This document shows positions 1 to 13,300 of a DNA stretch of 64,000 nt, piece by piece. Source of the DNA: Membranipora membranacea (lineage: Eukaryota > Bryozoa > Gymnolaemata > Cheilostomatida > Membraniporidae); contig OU612075.1 of the NCBI GenBank assembly GCA_914767715.1, positions 5,890,001-5,954,000 on the forward strand. Reading direction: 5' to 3'. Within the stretch, counting starts at the first letter, position 1. Each line of letters begins with the position of its first letter. The position numbers and the translations under genes are program-made. Below the pieces are notes generated by a model, which saw only the letters and a list, made by a program, of their open reading frames with translations, did not search any database and was not told where the DNA came from.

Positions 1-310
1 ATATTTGAACTGATTACCCATGAGACCAGAGCTTTTTGTGAAACTTTATTTGCTTAGTTTGCTGTCATGAGGTCAATTATAACCTAATATAACCCATTAT
101 ATATATATATATATATATATCATTTGGTTTAAACTTTTTTTATATAATAACACTCTGTGTAACTCTTGCTAGAACTGGGCAAATTATAGTTATCTGATAA
201 TAAAATAACAAGCTTGAATGCTGCCCTGTGCTGCTGGTGGGCGGCTTTCAGGGTCTCCCAGATCAACCCAGTCCAGCCCAGATATAGACCCCTGCCAACT
301 TGTCATGTTT
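1..310. mobile_element. Interspersed repeat (about 310-350 bp family), member 1
   Basis: This stretch is related to the clean insertion at 38541-38891. Both start with an ATATTTG..CTGATTACCC motif, share a GCTGTCATGAGGTC block, and end with a pyrimidine-rich CCCAG/CCAGATATAGA block followed by CAACTTGTCATG. It includes a (TA)n microsatellite at about 102-120. A third, near-identical member is at 57650-57960 in the long repeat. The family is not recognised. Confidence 0.6.
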
Positions 311-3280
311 GCTGTAGGTTTGCATGGTCAATGGTCACCATGCAACCCATGACCGTTTACACTTGTTAGATAGATGGATTAATTATTAAACTCCTCCGCT
401 TTCCATTTTTTTGTCATCCCTTTTAATTACCATCCATCAGATTAAAATGCGGAAGTTGCCCTTTTAAATTGTCTGGAAAATACAATGTACTACCATCTAA
501 TCATGTCTATTTTACCACCTATATAAAACAGTCTTTTTTATCATTATACCAAAGAAATTAAATATTATACCAAATATTTCTTTGGTTTAATTAAAAGAGA
601 GTTTTGTTTAGTCATAAGGATTAGTTATCAGTGGTTGGTTAACACCTGCAAAAGAATTTTCTGTGCCACCTCAGTCAGTTACTGTTAGACTAGAGTTCCC
701 AGGTGTGGATAGACTAGAAACATCAATAATCACTCACTCAATTCAGCAAAAAAAAATAGATATATATAATATATGTATATATATAACCAAGTCCAAGGAC
801 TCATTTTGGATATACAATACACTGTCTACAAGTGAAGCAACTGAAGTGAATATGAAGTCAAGAGAAAGTAATGGTCCGATATAATTGTTCTCACAATTTT
901 GCTAGTGTTAATGACTTACATATATTGTGTGTCCAGTCATCAGCCAGTGGGTTGTAAAAAAATTATAAGCTGATATGCCTCCTTGTGGGCTATAAAATGT
1001 TTCCCGCCATATGACAAATTAAGTTGGTCCATTAGTTGTGTTGGGTGGTTCGTGCATTTCTTGCAAATAAGTTTAGGTACTCAAGCTCTTAAATGTATCC
1101 GCCATAACACCGAGTCCAACTATTTGCTTAGTTACCCATTGCTTTTGTGGATTTCTGTTTCTGCTTTTCAATTCATATACTAGAAACATGGGCCTCTAGC
1201 AACTCAACTCAGATGAGATTTATTGATAAGCCCAATTCCAGTTGGTTGATACAAAAACGGATTGCATGCATGTTGCATTTTGGCCGTAGCATCAGTAGTT
1301 GGGGAACAAAAAAAGAGGACAAGGCACAAGGACAATAGATAGTAGGTAGGCCTACTACACTACCTACAGTAACAGTTGAGTTGCCTATGGTGGGGTAATG
1401 CTGTTTCTGCAAGGGTTATTATATGAGCCTTGGTTTCTGCATTAGGATTACAGCAGAGGCATTTGGACATACGAGCATGTATATTTGCTAATGTCTATGA
1501 TCAACCACCCCCAAAACAAACAGTATGAATTGATCATTGAGTATACATGCTTGTAACAACAGATGCCTCTGCTGTAATCCTGAGTTTCAAGCTTGCAAGC
1601 CATTGGTTAACATAGGACCACTACAAACCAGAAGATTGCAGAAACAGCCTTACTGCACCAATAGGCAACTGTAGTGTAGGCCTTCTATTGATTACCTTGT
1701 CCTCTTTTTTTTCTAAAGTTATACAAAAGATGGGCAAAGCTGTTGTTCAGCTTCTATTCAAACATCAATAATCCCTAAATTATGAATGAATGGCCGAACT
1801 CAACTGCAGTATTCAACGGTAAAGCATTGACTATGAGCATAACCTAAGATAACTGAACTATGCTGTTACTCCAGCAATAGCATGGGCCTATAGCACTTAC
1901 ATGACTCTACTTTGCCAGTGGTTGATACTGGACATTTACAAAGTAAACGCATTGTGTACAATATACTGCTCAGAATGTTTGCAGCATTTTCCACTGATGC
2001 CAAATGCGCTGCCAAAGATAGAAGGGTCACAGGGCAGTAACAACATGTGGATTATGGGCACATGGTGGCCTTTCGCCACTGTGCAGTACACCAGCAAATA
2101 GTGGTCCAACACCTCTATTTATTTCCCCATTGCTTTACATGCAAACTATGTTGACTTGTCACCTCAATAGGCCTGCTTCAGGTTGTTTCAATTCTTTAAT
2201 CAGACCACTCAAAATGATGGTATGCTTCTTCTCTTCTATATTGGTGACTATGGGTTGAAAATTCGTTGTCAGAATTTTTCAGTGGCCCCATATGTAAGAC
2301 CGTTGCATGTTTCACACATTTCCGCACTAATTTTTATTAGCCAAACCGTATGCATTGATCTTCCTAAAATGATTTTGCAAAAAGAATTTCAAAATTTAAT
2401 TCAATAAATTTCCATTGCAAATACACCTGAAAATATCAACAGGGTTCAATATCACTGATAGAAGTGCTTTTGAATTGGCTACAGCCTCATTTGTCATCAG
2501 AAATACTAATCAATTTAATTGAGGATTGGTGCAACAAGTTGACCTTCACCCAATTACAGGTGTATTACCAGTACAGACATACAATTATTTATGAGACAAT
2601 GAGGTCCGGATAGGGTGACCTTGGATAGGGTGACCTTTGCAAATTCTGTTGAAATAAGTTTGCGTAGGAAGTGTCACTCTCTTGCAATAATGCCCATGCT
2701 TAAAAAAGCGTTAAGATCATCATTGATTAAATAACTTATGACCAGCTGATTATCCGTGTGTTTGGACACCCACAGGAATTTGCATATCTAGATAATATAT
2801 CTATGGTGACAGTCTTGAAGGGTTACCAGTCCAGCATATCAAGGAAATTCGTCTTAGATCAAGAGCCGATAGGTGATTATCAGATCAAAGCAATGTATCA
2901 TTTACATTAGGGATTAGGTCATCCCCAGGTTTTACAATGTTGTGTTTAAGTTTTCAATGGGCTAGGATTTTCAGATGGTATATCTGACCATATGGTGTAT
3001 GTCGGTCCCAAGAACTAACTTATCTCATACATGGGATCGAAAAGGTCTATGAAGAGGCCAAGGGGGTTTCACCTTTTGCTTATAATCACTAGACTACAAA
3101 ATTGTTACATTGGTTATGCATAATCAGGTTGCCTTTACTAACAGGGCGATAGAGGTGTGAGGTTTTGGTAAGTAATCTTCAAATCTAAACTCGGACAACA
3201 ATAAAAGAGGGCTCAGTTTCAATAAAACGGTAATGGGAGCCAGTATTTTTGCCATCCAAGTTCTCCACAACTCATTAGGG

Positions 3281-3512
3281 GTGGCAGGGTGGTGTAGTGG
3301 TTAGGATTCAGGCTTATCAATTTGAGAGTTGCAGGTTTGAATCCCGGTCACTACCCATGTTGCTAATGGAGGTGAGCTCTTCATGCATTACCCTCCTTGC
3401 AAAAGGTTGTGCTAAATAGCTGAGAGGTACCATGTATCATAAATCTTAATGTAAGCATATTCTCATTGGCCCGAAAGGGGCACTGAATAGCAAATAACGT
3501 TTGTAAAAAAAA
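3281..3512 (+). mobile_element. tRNA-derived SINE
   Basis: The head reads as a tRNA gene relic. An A-box-like TGGTGTAGTGGTTAGG lies near 3290, and a B-box-like GGTTTGAATCCC about 45 nt downstream, at the spacing of an internal RNA polymerase III promoter. A tRNA-unrelated body follows and an A-rich tail ends near 3512. It lies upstream of the first polh exon. Confidence 0.7.
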
Positions 3513-3768
3513 AGAGAAAAGAAATAGGTGCAAACTTTCACAATTACTGGAATACGGAGATCTGATCGAATAGCGTGCTGATTGTTGTCCAGTTTACAGT
3601 CCATCCCGAGCCTCTTCACCAACCAAGGACATTGCCTCCTAACCACAATGACAGTATGAAACTGTGATAGCATAACTATATCTAACTAGCGATGTGTCTA
3701 ACATAGGATCAATCTCCCCGCGATTAGCCTATGTTAAAATTTCCTAGAACAGACCACAAATTCCCGAC

Positions 3769-3866
3769 ATCCTAAAGATAACAGTATATAAATAAATGAC
3801 ACACCCATAGTTTTATAAATACTTATGTATCCTAAAGATAGCAGTATACAGATAAATGACACACCA
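3769..3866. repeat. Short tandem duplication (about 60-bp period)
   Basis: A block reading ATCCTAAAGATA-CAGTATA followed by AAATGACACACC occurs at about 3769-3806 and again at 3829-3866. It is AT-rich and non-coding. Confidence 0.6.
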
Positions 3867-4243
3867 ATGAAAATATATAAATACCAAGTATTTATATGTA
3901 TATGGACACACCAAGCTCTAGAGAATCCCACTAGACTGACCTTGACATAATACAACCAGACATCAATAACACCATACCGTAACAGCTCTGTCCTGCCTCC
4001 ATGTCAACCATAGACTTATTATGCTAAGACTTGATGAATTAAATATATGGTAGTAGCAGAGTAAACCGGAACTCATCCTAAATGTTCATTAATGCTGGAT
4101 ATTATCAATAAATATTCTCATAGCAATTTAAAGAGTAGTTTCATTGCGGTGTATAGTATATTGCGTAGGACTAAAAACAATATTTGAAGATGTCATGTCA
4201 ACCTTTTAATGCTCATTTAATTCATTTAATTATCTATTTTCAG

Positions 4244-4367
4244 ACGCCAAATCCATCAAAAGAAAGTTTTTTGCCCACGCAGCCAGAGGTGTGAGACCTA
4301 GTACCTGGACAATGAGTAGCTTCTTTGGGCCCAGCTGTGACATCGCTAACAGTTCCTCAAAGCCAAA
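4244..4367 (+). CDS. polh: polh exon 1 (N-terminal extension)
   Basis: The exon is bounded by a TTTTCAG acceptor and an AAA|GTAAGT donor. The ATG at 4312 gives MSSFFGPSCDIANSSSKP and ends in phase 2, which fits exon 2 exactly and adds about 17 residues before the position of the human N-terminus. Upstream of the ATG the same frame is open back to the acceptor and includes KSIKRKFFAHAARG. The true start could therefore lie in an unseen earlier exon. MSSFF resembles short FF-type REV1- or PCNA-binding peptides; that is inference. Confidence 0.75.
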
Positions 4368-7300
4368 GTAAGTGAAGAAAATTGTTAGTAATCATTCATC
4401 ATCATTTTAACTCCTGTCACCAATGAAAGGTTTTAATAGTTCAGATATTATTAAAATATGATACTGTACCGACAGACAACAGGTACTTGATGAACCTAAA
4501 AATAGACAGCATATTATTTTATCAGCAAACCCAATAGTCATTCAATCTATTAAATCCTTGACATTCCACTATGACATTGGCATGACACTGTTATTGTTGC
4601 AGTTTGTATAAGATATATAAAATGAAAAAAATGCATTTTCTTTAAAAACTCAATTGGCATAATTTTCATTTGATGAGAATGAATTTCAATATCAGCCATT
4701 GAAGTCAGACTGATAAACATGGCAAGAATACTGCAGAACAGTGCAGAAGACCAAAAATACAAATTCATATTGTTTAGATGATAATTATGAGCAAGTTCAA
4801 TGCGAGCTCTTATAAGATAGAGATAATATAGGAAACAACAGAAAGCAAGCACACATGCGCTGGGACCAAAGCAAGAAGAAATTTGATTTTTTACGGAAAG
4901 CAAATTGTTGTTCTTTTTTCACAAATACTTTGATTGTCCAATGGCATGGTTTTGAATTGACCTGCCATAGGCATTGCTTGAATTATCACTAGCAACAGTT
5001 TGCTAACAAACAGTAAGGGAGTCAGTTCGAGTGAACTTGCCTGCATTTGGAGTTACGGTCCGTTTGACCCTGCCCCGAGAATTTAACGTAATAAAGTTGG
5101 TTCTTGTCTCCCCCAGAAGGTTAATAATTACAAATGGTTTAGTTTCGTTGGTTTAAAGGTAAACAAAGTTTGGTCTATTTTCCTGCATTCGGAGTTGCTC
5201 CCCATCCACTGGACATGCCTGCGGTCAGACCAGTGGAAGGGGAGAAACTAGTATGCGGGCAAACATGATCAAACTTGTTCTAGTTTGGAGGTGACAAATT
5301 AGGTCCAATCTAAAAAAATCCACGCTTTGCCCTCAAGATTTTAAAATCATCAACTTTGCTGGGAATACTTTACTCCTGAAGGATATGTGCATGACTTTTG
5401 GTTCATGTATGTTACCAATTTATTTTGCTGACCTGAGGATTTCCAAATGGTTGACTGTTTTAAATCATATTTTTGCTTGCACTTCTCCACCCCTCCCCCT
5501 TGTCCTAGTGACAGTGTTTGTTTCATAATCAGATCTGATCAGTCGGAGAGTAAAGTAGTGGCCTTATTGGTTGTGATTTCAAAAAATAATCTCCCATCAT
5601 GGTGTTTCTCTCTTCACCCGTCTCTCAGAAATATTTTCATGACTTTCTACCGTGATTTTTAATTGAGACTAGATTTGGGCCACAGCCAGGCCTTAATTAC
5701 GTTCGGGATGGCAATCAGGCCATATGTGGTCGTTAAGGGGGCAGGTGGGAAGCTGGGAAACCCTATGAAATGAGGCAAAACTTTCCTAGCTTTGATTTGT
5801 GATTTGGGCCACATGAGTTTGGGTCTTCAAAAGCTATTTTGGGTTCTTTCATTTTTTGCTGAGTAATGAAACCTGCCAACAAAGTTGTGACACCCACTAA
5901 GAAGATATTTTTTAAACCTTCACCATAATTAGGCTCTTTTGATGCCACTCAATCATGATCATTCTTAAACCCATAAACTAAACCCCTGAAAAAAATGTGC
6001 AGGATTTAAATATAAAAGTTTAATAAAGATCATTTATGAATTACTTGTTTTTTCCACTAGCGTTTATTGTCATTTAATTGCAAAAAGAAGGTGAAAAAAT
6101 GTCAGTCTAAGTAACAAGGGGGCTTATCAGATAGTTGTGAGAGCCGCTCACCACCCTTGCTAGGATACATGCCAGGAAGCCATGTGAATAAAAAACCACA
6201 GGCAGTATAATTATGTTTTAAGTGTCCTCATGCATTGAATCCTTCCTCTGTGATTTTTTGTCAGAGTTATTTGTAAATTTCCAATATTGCTAACTCATAC
6301 TCGATGAGCAGTTTTTTCAAATTGCCCATCATTAGTGAACTCTTTAATGGATGCCATGTCTGTTTCCAACTCTATAATATATCTTGTAAAGATGTCAAAG
6401 TTTATGACTTTCAATTATTTCCATGTTTAAACTATTGAATTGCATGACATTGCTATAAATGATGCAGTTTCACGTTTTTGCAATAGCCTCGCCTTTTTAA
6501 AACATTATCTCCATATGGGAGCAAGTAAGTGTTATCCTGTTTTGCGTTGGCTAGTCCGTTTTTTGCATATTCAACTAGAAGCTTTTTGAAGCACATCATC
6601 ACTATCACTTCGTTCAAAGCTATTGCTCATTTGGTCTTATCAAATAGACAACTTTGTTCCCAAATTGCTCCCTCAGAATGTATTTAGTTCCATCAATAAC
6701 AGGGCAATGAGTGAGCGATTTGTGAGCGAGATCCTAGCGAGTCTAGCTCACTCACTGACCAGCAATCCCATAGATTTTGGCTGTTTTTAATTGAAACACA
6801 CCCAGGTTGCTTAATAGAAGGTTCACGTAATACGATTCCAGTAAAATGCTTTTCCTGATCAGTTTTTGGAAATAAAAAACATTTGTGTCAACATGAGCTT
6901 GATTGGGTTGCATTGTATTCAGCGACAACTTGCACAAAGACACAAAACAGCAGAATTTTTTATTCATGAATTATGAAATCTCATTTTTGCTACTCCCTTC
7001 TTTTACGAATATGTTTGCATTTTAATTAATTTGGACTAAAGTCAAAATTCAATGAACAGTATCAAACAAACACTCAATAAAATTCATTTGATCTATGGCA
7101 CAATGTTACTTTTTGACAGTGGGTTGTAGAACTCACTTCTACAAATCATCAACCATGTTTTCTCATGACAATTAGGGAGGCTCAAAAATCTTGCCTAGTT
7201 ATGTAAAATTATTAGCCTGTCTTGACCGGCTTTGTTTGTTGGGTGGATGGTGTTCGCCCCTCCCACGAAGAGTGTCAAAACAGGCTATTATATTATATGC

Positions 7301-10300
7301 TAAATAGGAACTGATTGAATCTTCTCTAGCCATCTTATAAAAACAATATAATGTTAGGGACACCACTACGCCTAAAATCTGGTTGATGTTACCTGCTGTG
7401 CTGTTTAGCTATTCCCCACTCGTTTCGGTTAGAGCATTCAAAACTGTACCAATTATGAGAATGCTGTTTATTTTACAGAGGATGGCAGGAGCGCATAGTG
7501 GCGTTGATAGATATGGACTGTTTTTATGTGCAAGTGGAACAAAGAACAGCGCCAGAGTGGAAAGGAAAGCCGTGCGCTGTCGTACAATACAATGACTGGA
7601 AATGTATGTTATCATTAGCGGGGATGTGATGATGTGAGGTGGGGTGGGATTGGATCAGGTACTTTAATAAGACATGCTTATTGGTTAAACGTGTGGGTTA
7701 AAGTTGTGCCTCTATCCAAAGACTGAGAAATGAAGGTACCTTAAACTACTGCTGCCACTCATTCAAATTTGTGCTCATTGAATTCTGCATAGCTCTAAGA
7801 TAATGAATTGAGACTTAAATCTCCTAACTGTCACCTAATCAAATAATTTGCACAAACTGATCTTCAAAATCAGGGCATGAAATCTATGTACCAGCTTATG
7901 ACGTGTACAGTTTGCACTAGTAAGACGGGAACTACGTCACCTGATGCGGTAGATAATTAATTTCACACCCCAATTTTGACGATCAGTTTGTGCAAATTAT
8001 TTGCTCATTAGGTGACAATGCATAGATCGCAGCCTCATTTCATTAGTTTTGAGCTACACAGAATTCTATAAGCACACATTTGGCTGTGTGGCAGCAGTGG
8101 TTTAAGGGCATGGACACCATATTTGGCGCCAAGTTTCTCTCAGTTTTGCAGGCAGGTTTTGCTCGCGAGTATCCCACAAGTATCAGGGCTTTCTAATGTG
8201 AGCAGGACAAAGTTAAAATGAATGATATTGTCCTGAGATCTACCTGTGATTGCATTGCATTGTGGGAGATAGGTGATGGGTGATAGGGTTGGTTGGGCAA
8301 TCAAGCTGAGCTTTTGATAATCAATATTGGGTAATATACCCGTAACTTTTCATCTACCCAATTACCAAATTTCCTGTTATAGTATTTTATTTTTTGCATC
8401 TTGGTAAAAATGTGAATGGCGTCAGCTAGACGCATTTCCTGACATTGATGCAATGATTGGGTAGCTTGCATTTCCTGAAATCAATGCAATGCTAAGGTCA
8501 CTTGTGTTATTGAGATACAACGAGGGATCATTGTTCCCTATGCGTAGGATATTAGCTTATACAACCAGAAACCCAAGGAAAACGATTTCCTGTTCTGATA
8601 AGTTTGTACTTTTTGTGACTGTATCAGCACAGCTCAGCTCACACATGTTTTGATCTATTGCCATAGTAATTAATTACATGGTAAAATTCGAGGGCTAGCT
8701 GGTACAACTCAGCTTAGAGCTTTGTCTCTTGTTTCTTGACAAATCAGTGTTAAAACAAGTTTCCCTCCAGATCATAATAAAAATGTCTAGCCTAGACCAA
8801 GCAGGGAGTGTGGGACAAACTCCCTGGTCAAAGTTGTGTTCAGTTTGCTCCCCCCCCCCCCCTCATTTATTGGCCAGAGCTAATCAGTGGAAGGGAAGCA
8901 AACCGGACTGCAGGCAATCTGGATCAAATTTGATCTATGCCTTGGTCCATACTTGTAGCAAAGTTTGGCTCTAAAAAACTTTTTGGTGACTGTCCGTGTC
9001 CCGGATGAAAGACTTTGAAAGGGAGTCTATTAAGACGACAATGTGCTGGCTCCAGGATGTTGATACCCATCATTATCCCCTGAGTAGTTCACTTTTTCCA
9101 ATGCTAGGTGCAAATAAACTTCTAGAAAAACATATTTTCAAAGCCCGACATTGCTGACAACTGAATAGCTTTAGCTGTGATAAGAACCCTGTTGAAGGGC
9201 TTATGGTTCCCTCCTACCCATCCCCAAAACCCCCAACAAATTGATCAATAGGCCTTCTACTGTCTCATGATATAAAAACATTTCTACCACATATTGATGG
9301 GATGGTAAAACAGAACATTATGTTTCTGGGCCCTGATCCTGTTTCAAACCAGATCCTGTTTCAAACCCATACAAATTGTTCTAATACTAGTTTTTGACAC
9401 TCCTCCCCATTGCTTCACTTCCCAAACAACACCCAAATAAAAGTCCGGCACTGGCATATACATATAGAAATGGAAGTATTTTTATATCTGCGGGTACTTT
9501 GTACCTACTCCCCCATCCCCCTTTCTGAATTGCAGAATCATTCATTAAGACAGGATTGTTACATCATCCATGCATGCAAGCATGCCTACTGCTTGAAAAA
9601 ACCGGAAATACTGTCTAGATGTGGTATTAAAACCACAGACCATAGTGTATGTAAATTTCCTACTAAGAAGAGAAGCTTAGTTTTCTTTAAATTTTTGCTA
9701 GTCATGGCTTAATCACTTGTGAAAATTGAAATGTGTCGCCACTGCTGGCCAATGATATGCTGGATAACCTTTTCGAGCTTTGCCTTTCTCCGAAGAGTAG
9801 ATGGCATAATGTTTCCCAAAAAAGCATTAAAGTCATATTTGCCAAAAGAAGAATATAAGGTTCTTGTTATCTTGGTCTTGGTTGATCAATAATCTTAATT
9901 TAGTCAATTTTAGTCATCCCTTACGTAGGATTAAATCTTATCCATGTGTTTATTTTGCATCATCCTTCTGCATAGGTCAGACATGAGTTAGATGGTTCCT
10001 GAAATCCTGAATCAGTCGAAAAGGGGAGATTTGGGTCGGCTGATTTCCTTGTGATGTAAGAAGGGTTTAAGCATAATCATCGATATCATATTCAAAGAGG
10101 TTTATATCAAATTTTTGACGCAATCTTTCAGAGAACTGAGTGACTTTTAAATTTGGGTTTTTTTTTATATGAAGAGACGTTTAGTTTTAAAAAAATATGC
10201 AAGTTTTGGCATTATCACTTAATTGAAAATTAAAATGTCTCCTCACGGCTTGACGATGATGTACCGTGATGGCCTTCTTGGTAGCAGAATCTGAGTTAGT

Positions 10301-13300
10301 CCGAATAGGGAGATGTAGGTGGGCCTATTTCCTTGTGATGTAAGAAGGGTTTAAACCTTATCATCGATATCAAATTCAAAGTTGTGCAAGCCCACTGTAA
10401 GGGGTTTATATCAAAGAACTTAGTGACTTTGTTTGTTTTAGGAGGAGGAATCATCGCCGTTGGTTATGAGGCTCGGGCCAGAGGAGTGTCAAGGAGGAAT
10501 ATGAGAGGCGATGACGCAAAGAGCGTCTGTCCAGATATAAAACTTTTCAGCGTCCCGGAAGTTAGAGGTAGGTAGGCACACTGACATTGAGATTATACTA
10601 CTAACATGTGTATCTCTGATCGTAAGAGTTGATTTAGTACAATGATCTAACATGTACCCGCCCCTAATTAGTAAGATTGAACTCGGGTCGTCACACCAAA
10701 TTCCTTGTGATGGTACTCATGCTAGGTGAATTAATATAGTTCACTCTCTATCGATCAGAGATATATAGTATATAGATATATAGTATATAGATATATAGTA
10801 TATCACACGATCAGTATGGTGGGTAGGTGAGATAATAGGTAGCACTTACAGAAATGTTTCCCTACCGCCTTATCAAACCGAATTTATCTAGCAGGAGTCA
10901 AGAGTGGTCATATGATTAAATGAACTTTGAACTGGTGCCGGAATTGTGTTCTAACCTTGTCATGCTGCTACTCTTTTGGTTTGGAGTGTAGCGGAGTGAC
11001 AAGGCTAATTCAGTTTTATGAGTGCCAGAACTATAAATAGAATAACTCTCTCCGCTCTGAAGACAAGGAACTAGTTTGGCAAAGATCTTGGTGTCTTCCT
11101 GATATGCACCATTAAATGCTTGCATTTTGAGCCTGCTTTAATAGGCCATATCTTTAAAATGCGTTTTGGTATGATTGGATGATGGTCATATTTCACTACA
11201 ACCTAGTCTATTTCAACAATAGTGGAGTTGTCAGATATAAAATGGATAACCCGTACAAAAACTTGCTTTGGCATGAGGAATGAATACCAGTTGATCCTGT
11301 CAACACACTGAACACAGCCTTCTTGCCTGTCATGTGGTCCTTTGCCTGTGCTTCGATTGAGAAATATTGACAAGCATAACTCTGAGTTGTGATCTCCTTG
11401 AGTATTAGCAGACATGGGAGCATAACTTAAATTTGTAGTTATTTGCTTGGGTTGTTTTGTTACCAGTCTAACCGATCCTACCCCCACCTTAATACTGTTT
11501 CATCATGCACCTATTGTTTGATATACAAATTAGGTAAGTGCGGCTTAGATCTGCCAAACTCTCTCAAACCATTAGCTCCGATCACCTGTTCGATGTTCTC
11601 ATTGACAATCATGATCATGTCGCCGTCTAAGGCATCCTAATAAACTAGCGATATTAAAAATGTTGATTATATTATTTGTTTTATTTATTATTATTTATAT
11701 TTATTGTATTATAAATGTTTGATGTCACTTTTAGGTAAAGCCGATCTTACAAAGTATCGAGAGGCCGGTGCGGAGGTTATATCGGTGCTGTGTCAGTTTG
11801 AGCACTGTATAGTAGAGCGAGCCAGTATAGATGAAGCTTATATAGATCTTACAGAGAGGGTTAATCATGCTGTGAACTCGGAGTCCTCCGCTCCTGTTAC
11901 TGCAGACGATCTCCTTCATACATATGTAGTCGGTGGGGATGAAGGTATAAATATATATGCATATTTATTAAGTTTCTTAAGAGGAAAAATTCGCGTTTTG
12001 CACAAGATTTATTATGATATCAAAGTTCATGGATAACTAACATTTATATAACGAAATCACTTTATATAAGCGCCCAAAAAAGTGCTAGCTAAAATTGAGT
12101 CACACTCAAACAAGCTAAACTATACATTTACTTGATGGCTATGATTAAAACCTGGAATATAGATGGAGGGAAAATCAAATTTCCCTGGTTATGAGCGAGG
12201 ACTGCTGCAAGGCATTTTCCAGTTAGCTAGCATTTTTTCTGTCAATATGAGTCCCCCCCGTCAAGACAAGAATTTTCAAAAATAAACCCCAAAAATGCAG
12301 ATGGAACAATAATACTACCATGTCATATTATTTATACTCTCTTAGATGACAGAGAAGGTTCAGTAAGAGATTGGTTAGTTTTCATCAGCTCTAGTGAGAA
12401 TCTGGACTCGTATAATGATAGGAGGCTGGCGTACGCCGCACAAGTCGTGGAGAGAATGAGGAAAGCTGTGCTAGACCAGACTGGTTTCAACTGCTCAGCT
12501 GGAATATCTCATAATAAGGTCTGTTAATAAAATAGTATGTGAAATAAAAACTCCAGACTGTTTCACTAGTTGTCCCTTTGTGGGAGCGTAGAGGCCCACT
12601 CCTCACTATATATCAATTCAAAGAAACCTGAGGTTTAAGGGTTTGCAGAAGGAAACGTTTTCCTTTTTTAACAGGCTTAAATAAAGCGAGAGCTAGCTAA
12701 GATGACCTCATCTAGCATCGAACTCATTCAGCACACCTAGCAAACAAAAATTTTTTAACTAGCTCTCATTGATTTACCCCCCAAACTAGCCGAAACGGAG
12801 CTAACAACTGCTAGAGTATTAGAGTGTAAACTTTCAAATAATGTAGATTACTGGGAACTGTTGAAATGTTTTTTCGTCCGTTCCATAACAGGTTTAACCC
12901 TCAAACCGTCTGGTTAAAAATTACCGACTTGTCTTATGCTGTACAATTGTAATCAATGTTTAAGGTATTATCAAAGCTAGCATGTGGTCTACACAAACCC
13001 CAGAAGCAGACTATTCTGTCTATGGGGTCAGTGCCCGACCTGTTCACTTCACTACCTATACAGAAAGTGAGGCACTTTGGTGGCAAACTTGGGCGTAGTC
13101 TGATAGAGGAATTTGATCTGGAGTTTATCGGCGATATCGTCAAACTTACTAAACATGTGAGTAAAAGTTCATTCAGTTCAGCGTGGAATTATTTTACGAT
13201 ATGAACATTGTTTCCTGGCTTCAAATTATCATATTTGAGGGATGCCAGTTGTTCTCTTCTGTAAGGAAACCTGTATCTATGATATTACAGAGATTTTAGC

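Larger units (their letters stand above)
1..6349. repeat. Direct long repeat, copy A (partner 57652-64000)
   Basis: The whole stretch recurs in the same orientation 57,651 bp downstream, including the SINE, the polh first exon, microsatellites and MITE remnants. By eye I find only about ten substitutions and no large indel, for example near 1038, 1225, 1569, 2437, 4871 and 5934. The repeat reaches both edges of the window, so its true limits are not visible. It is either a very recent tandem duplication of at least 57 kb or two haplotypes assembled one after the other. Confidence 0.95.
4368..7478 (+). other. polh: polh intron 1
   Basis: A 3.1-kb intron, GTAAGT to ATTTTACAG. It contains a MITE at about 5169-5275 and one member of a dispersed repeat near 5685-5765. 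No internal exon or RNA gene is visible. Its first 1,982 bp are also present in the downstream long repeat. Confidence 0.6.

Noticed and set aside
663-884. 73-codon frame, repeated at 58314-58535
   Set aside because: Low-complexity, spans an AT microsatellite, and is kept only because the long repeat is nearly identical. No family resemblance or splice context.
4550-4903. 117-codon minus-strand frame with hydrophobic segments
   Set aside because: Lies inside polh intron 1 on the opposite strand, with AT-driven Phe/Ile/Leu composition and no recognisable domain.
9410-9712. 100-codon plus-strand frame in polh intron 2
   Set aside because: No domain, no homology to polh, and flanking splice signals are absent.
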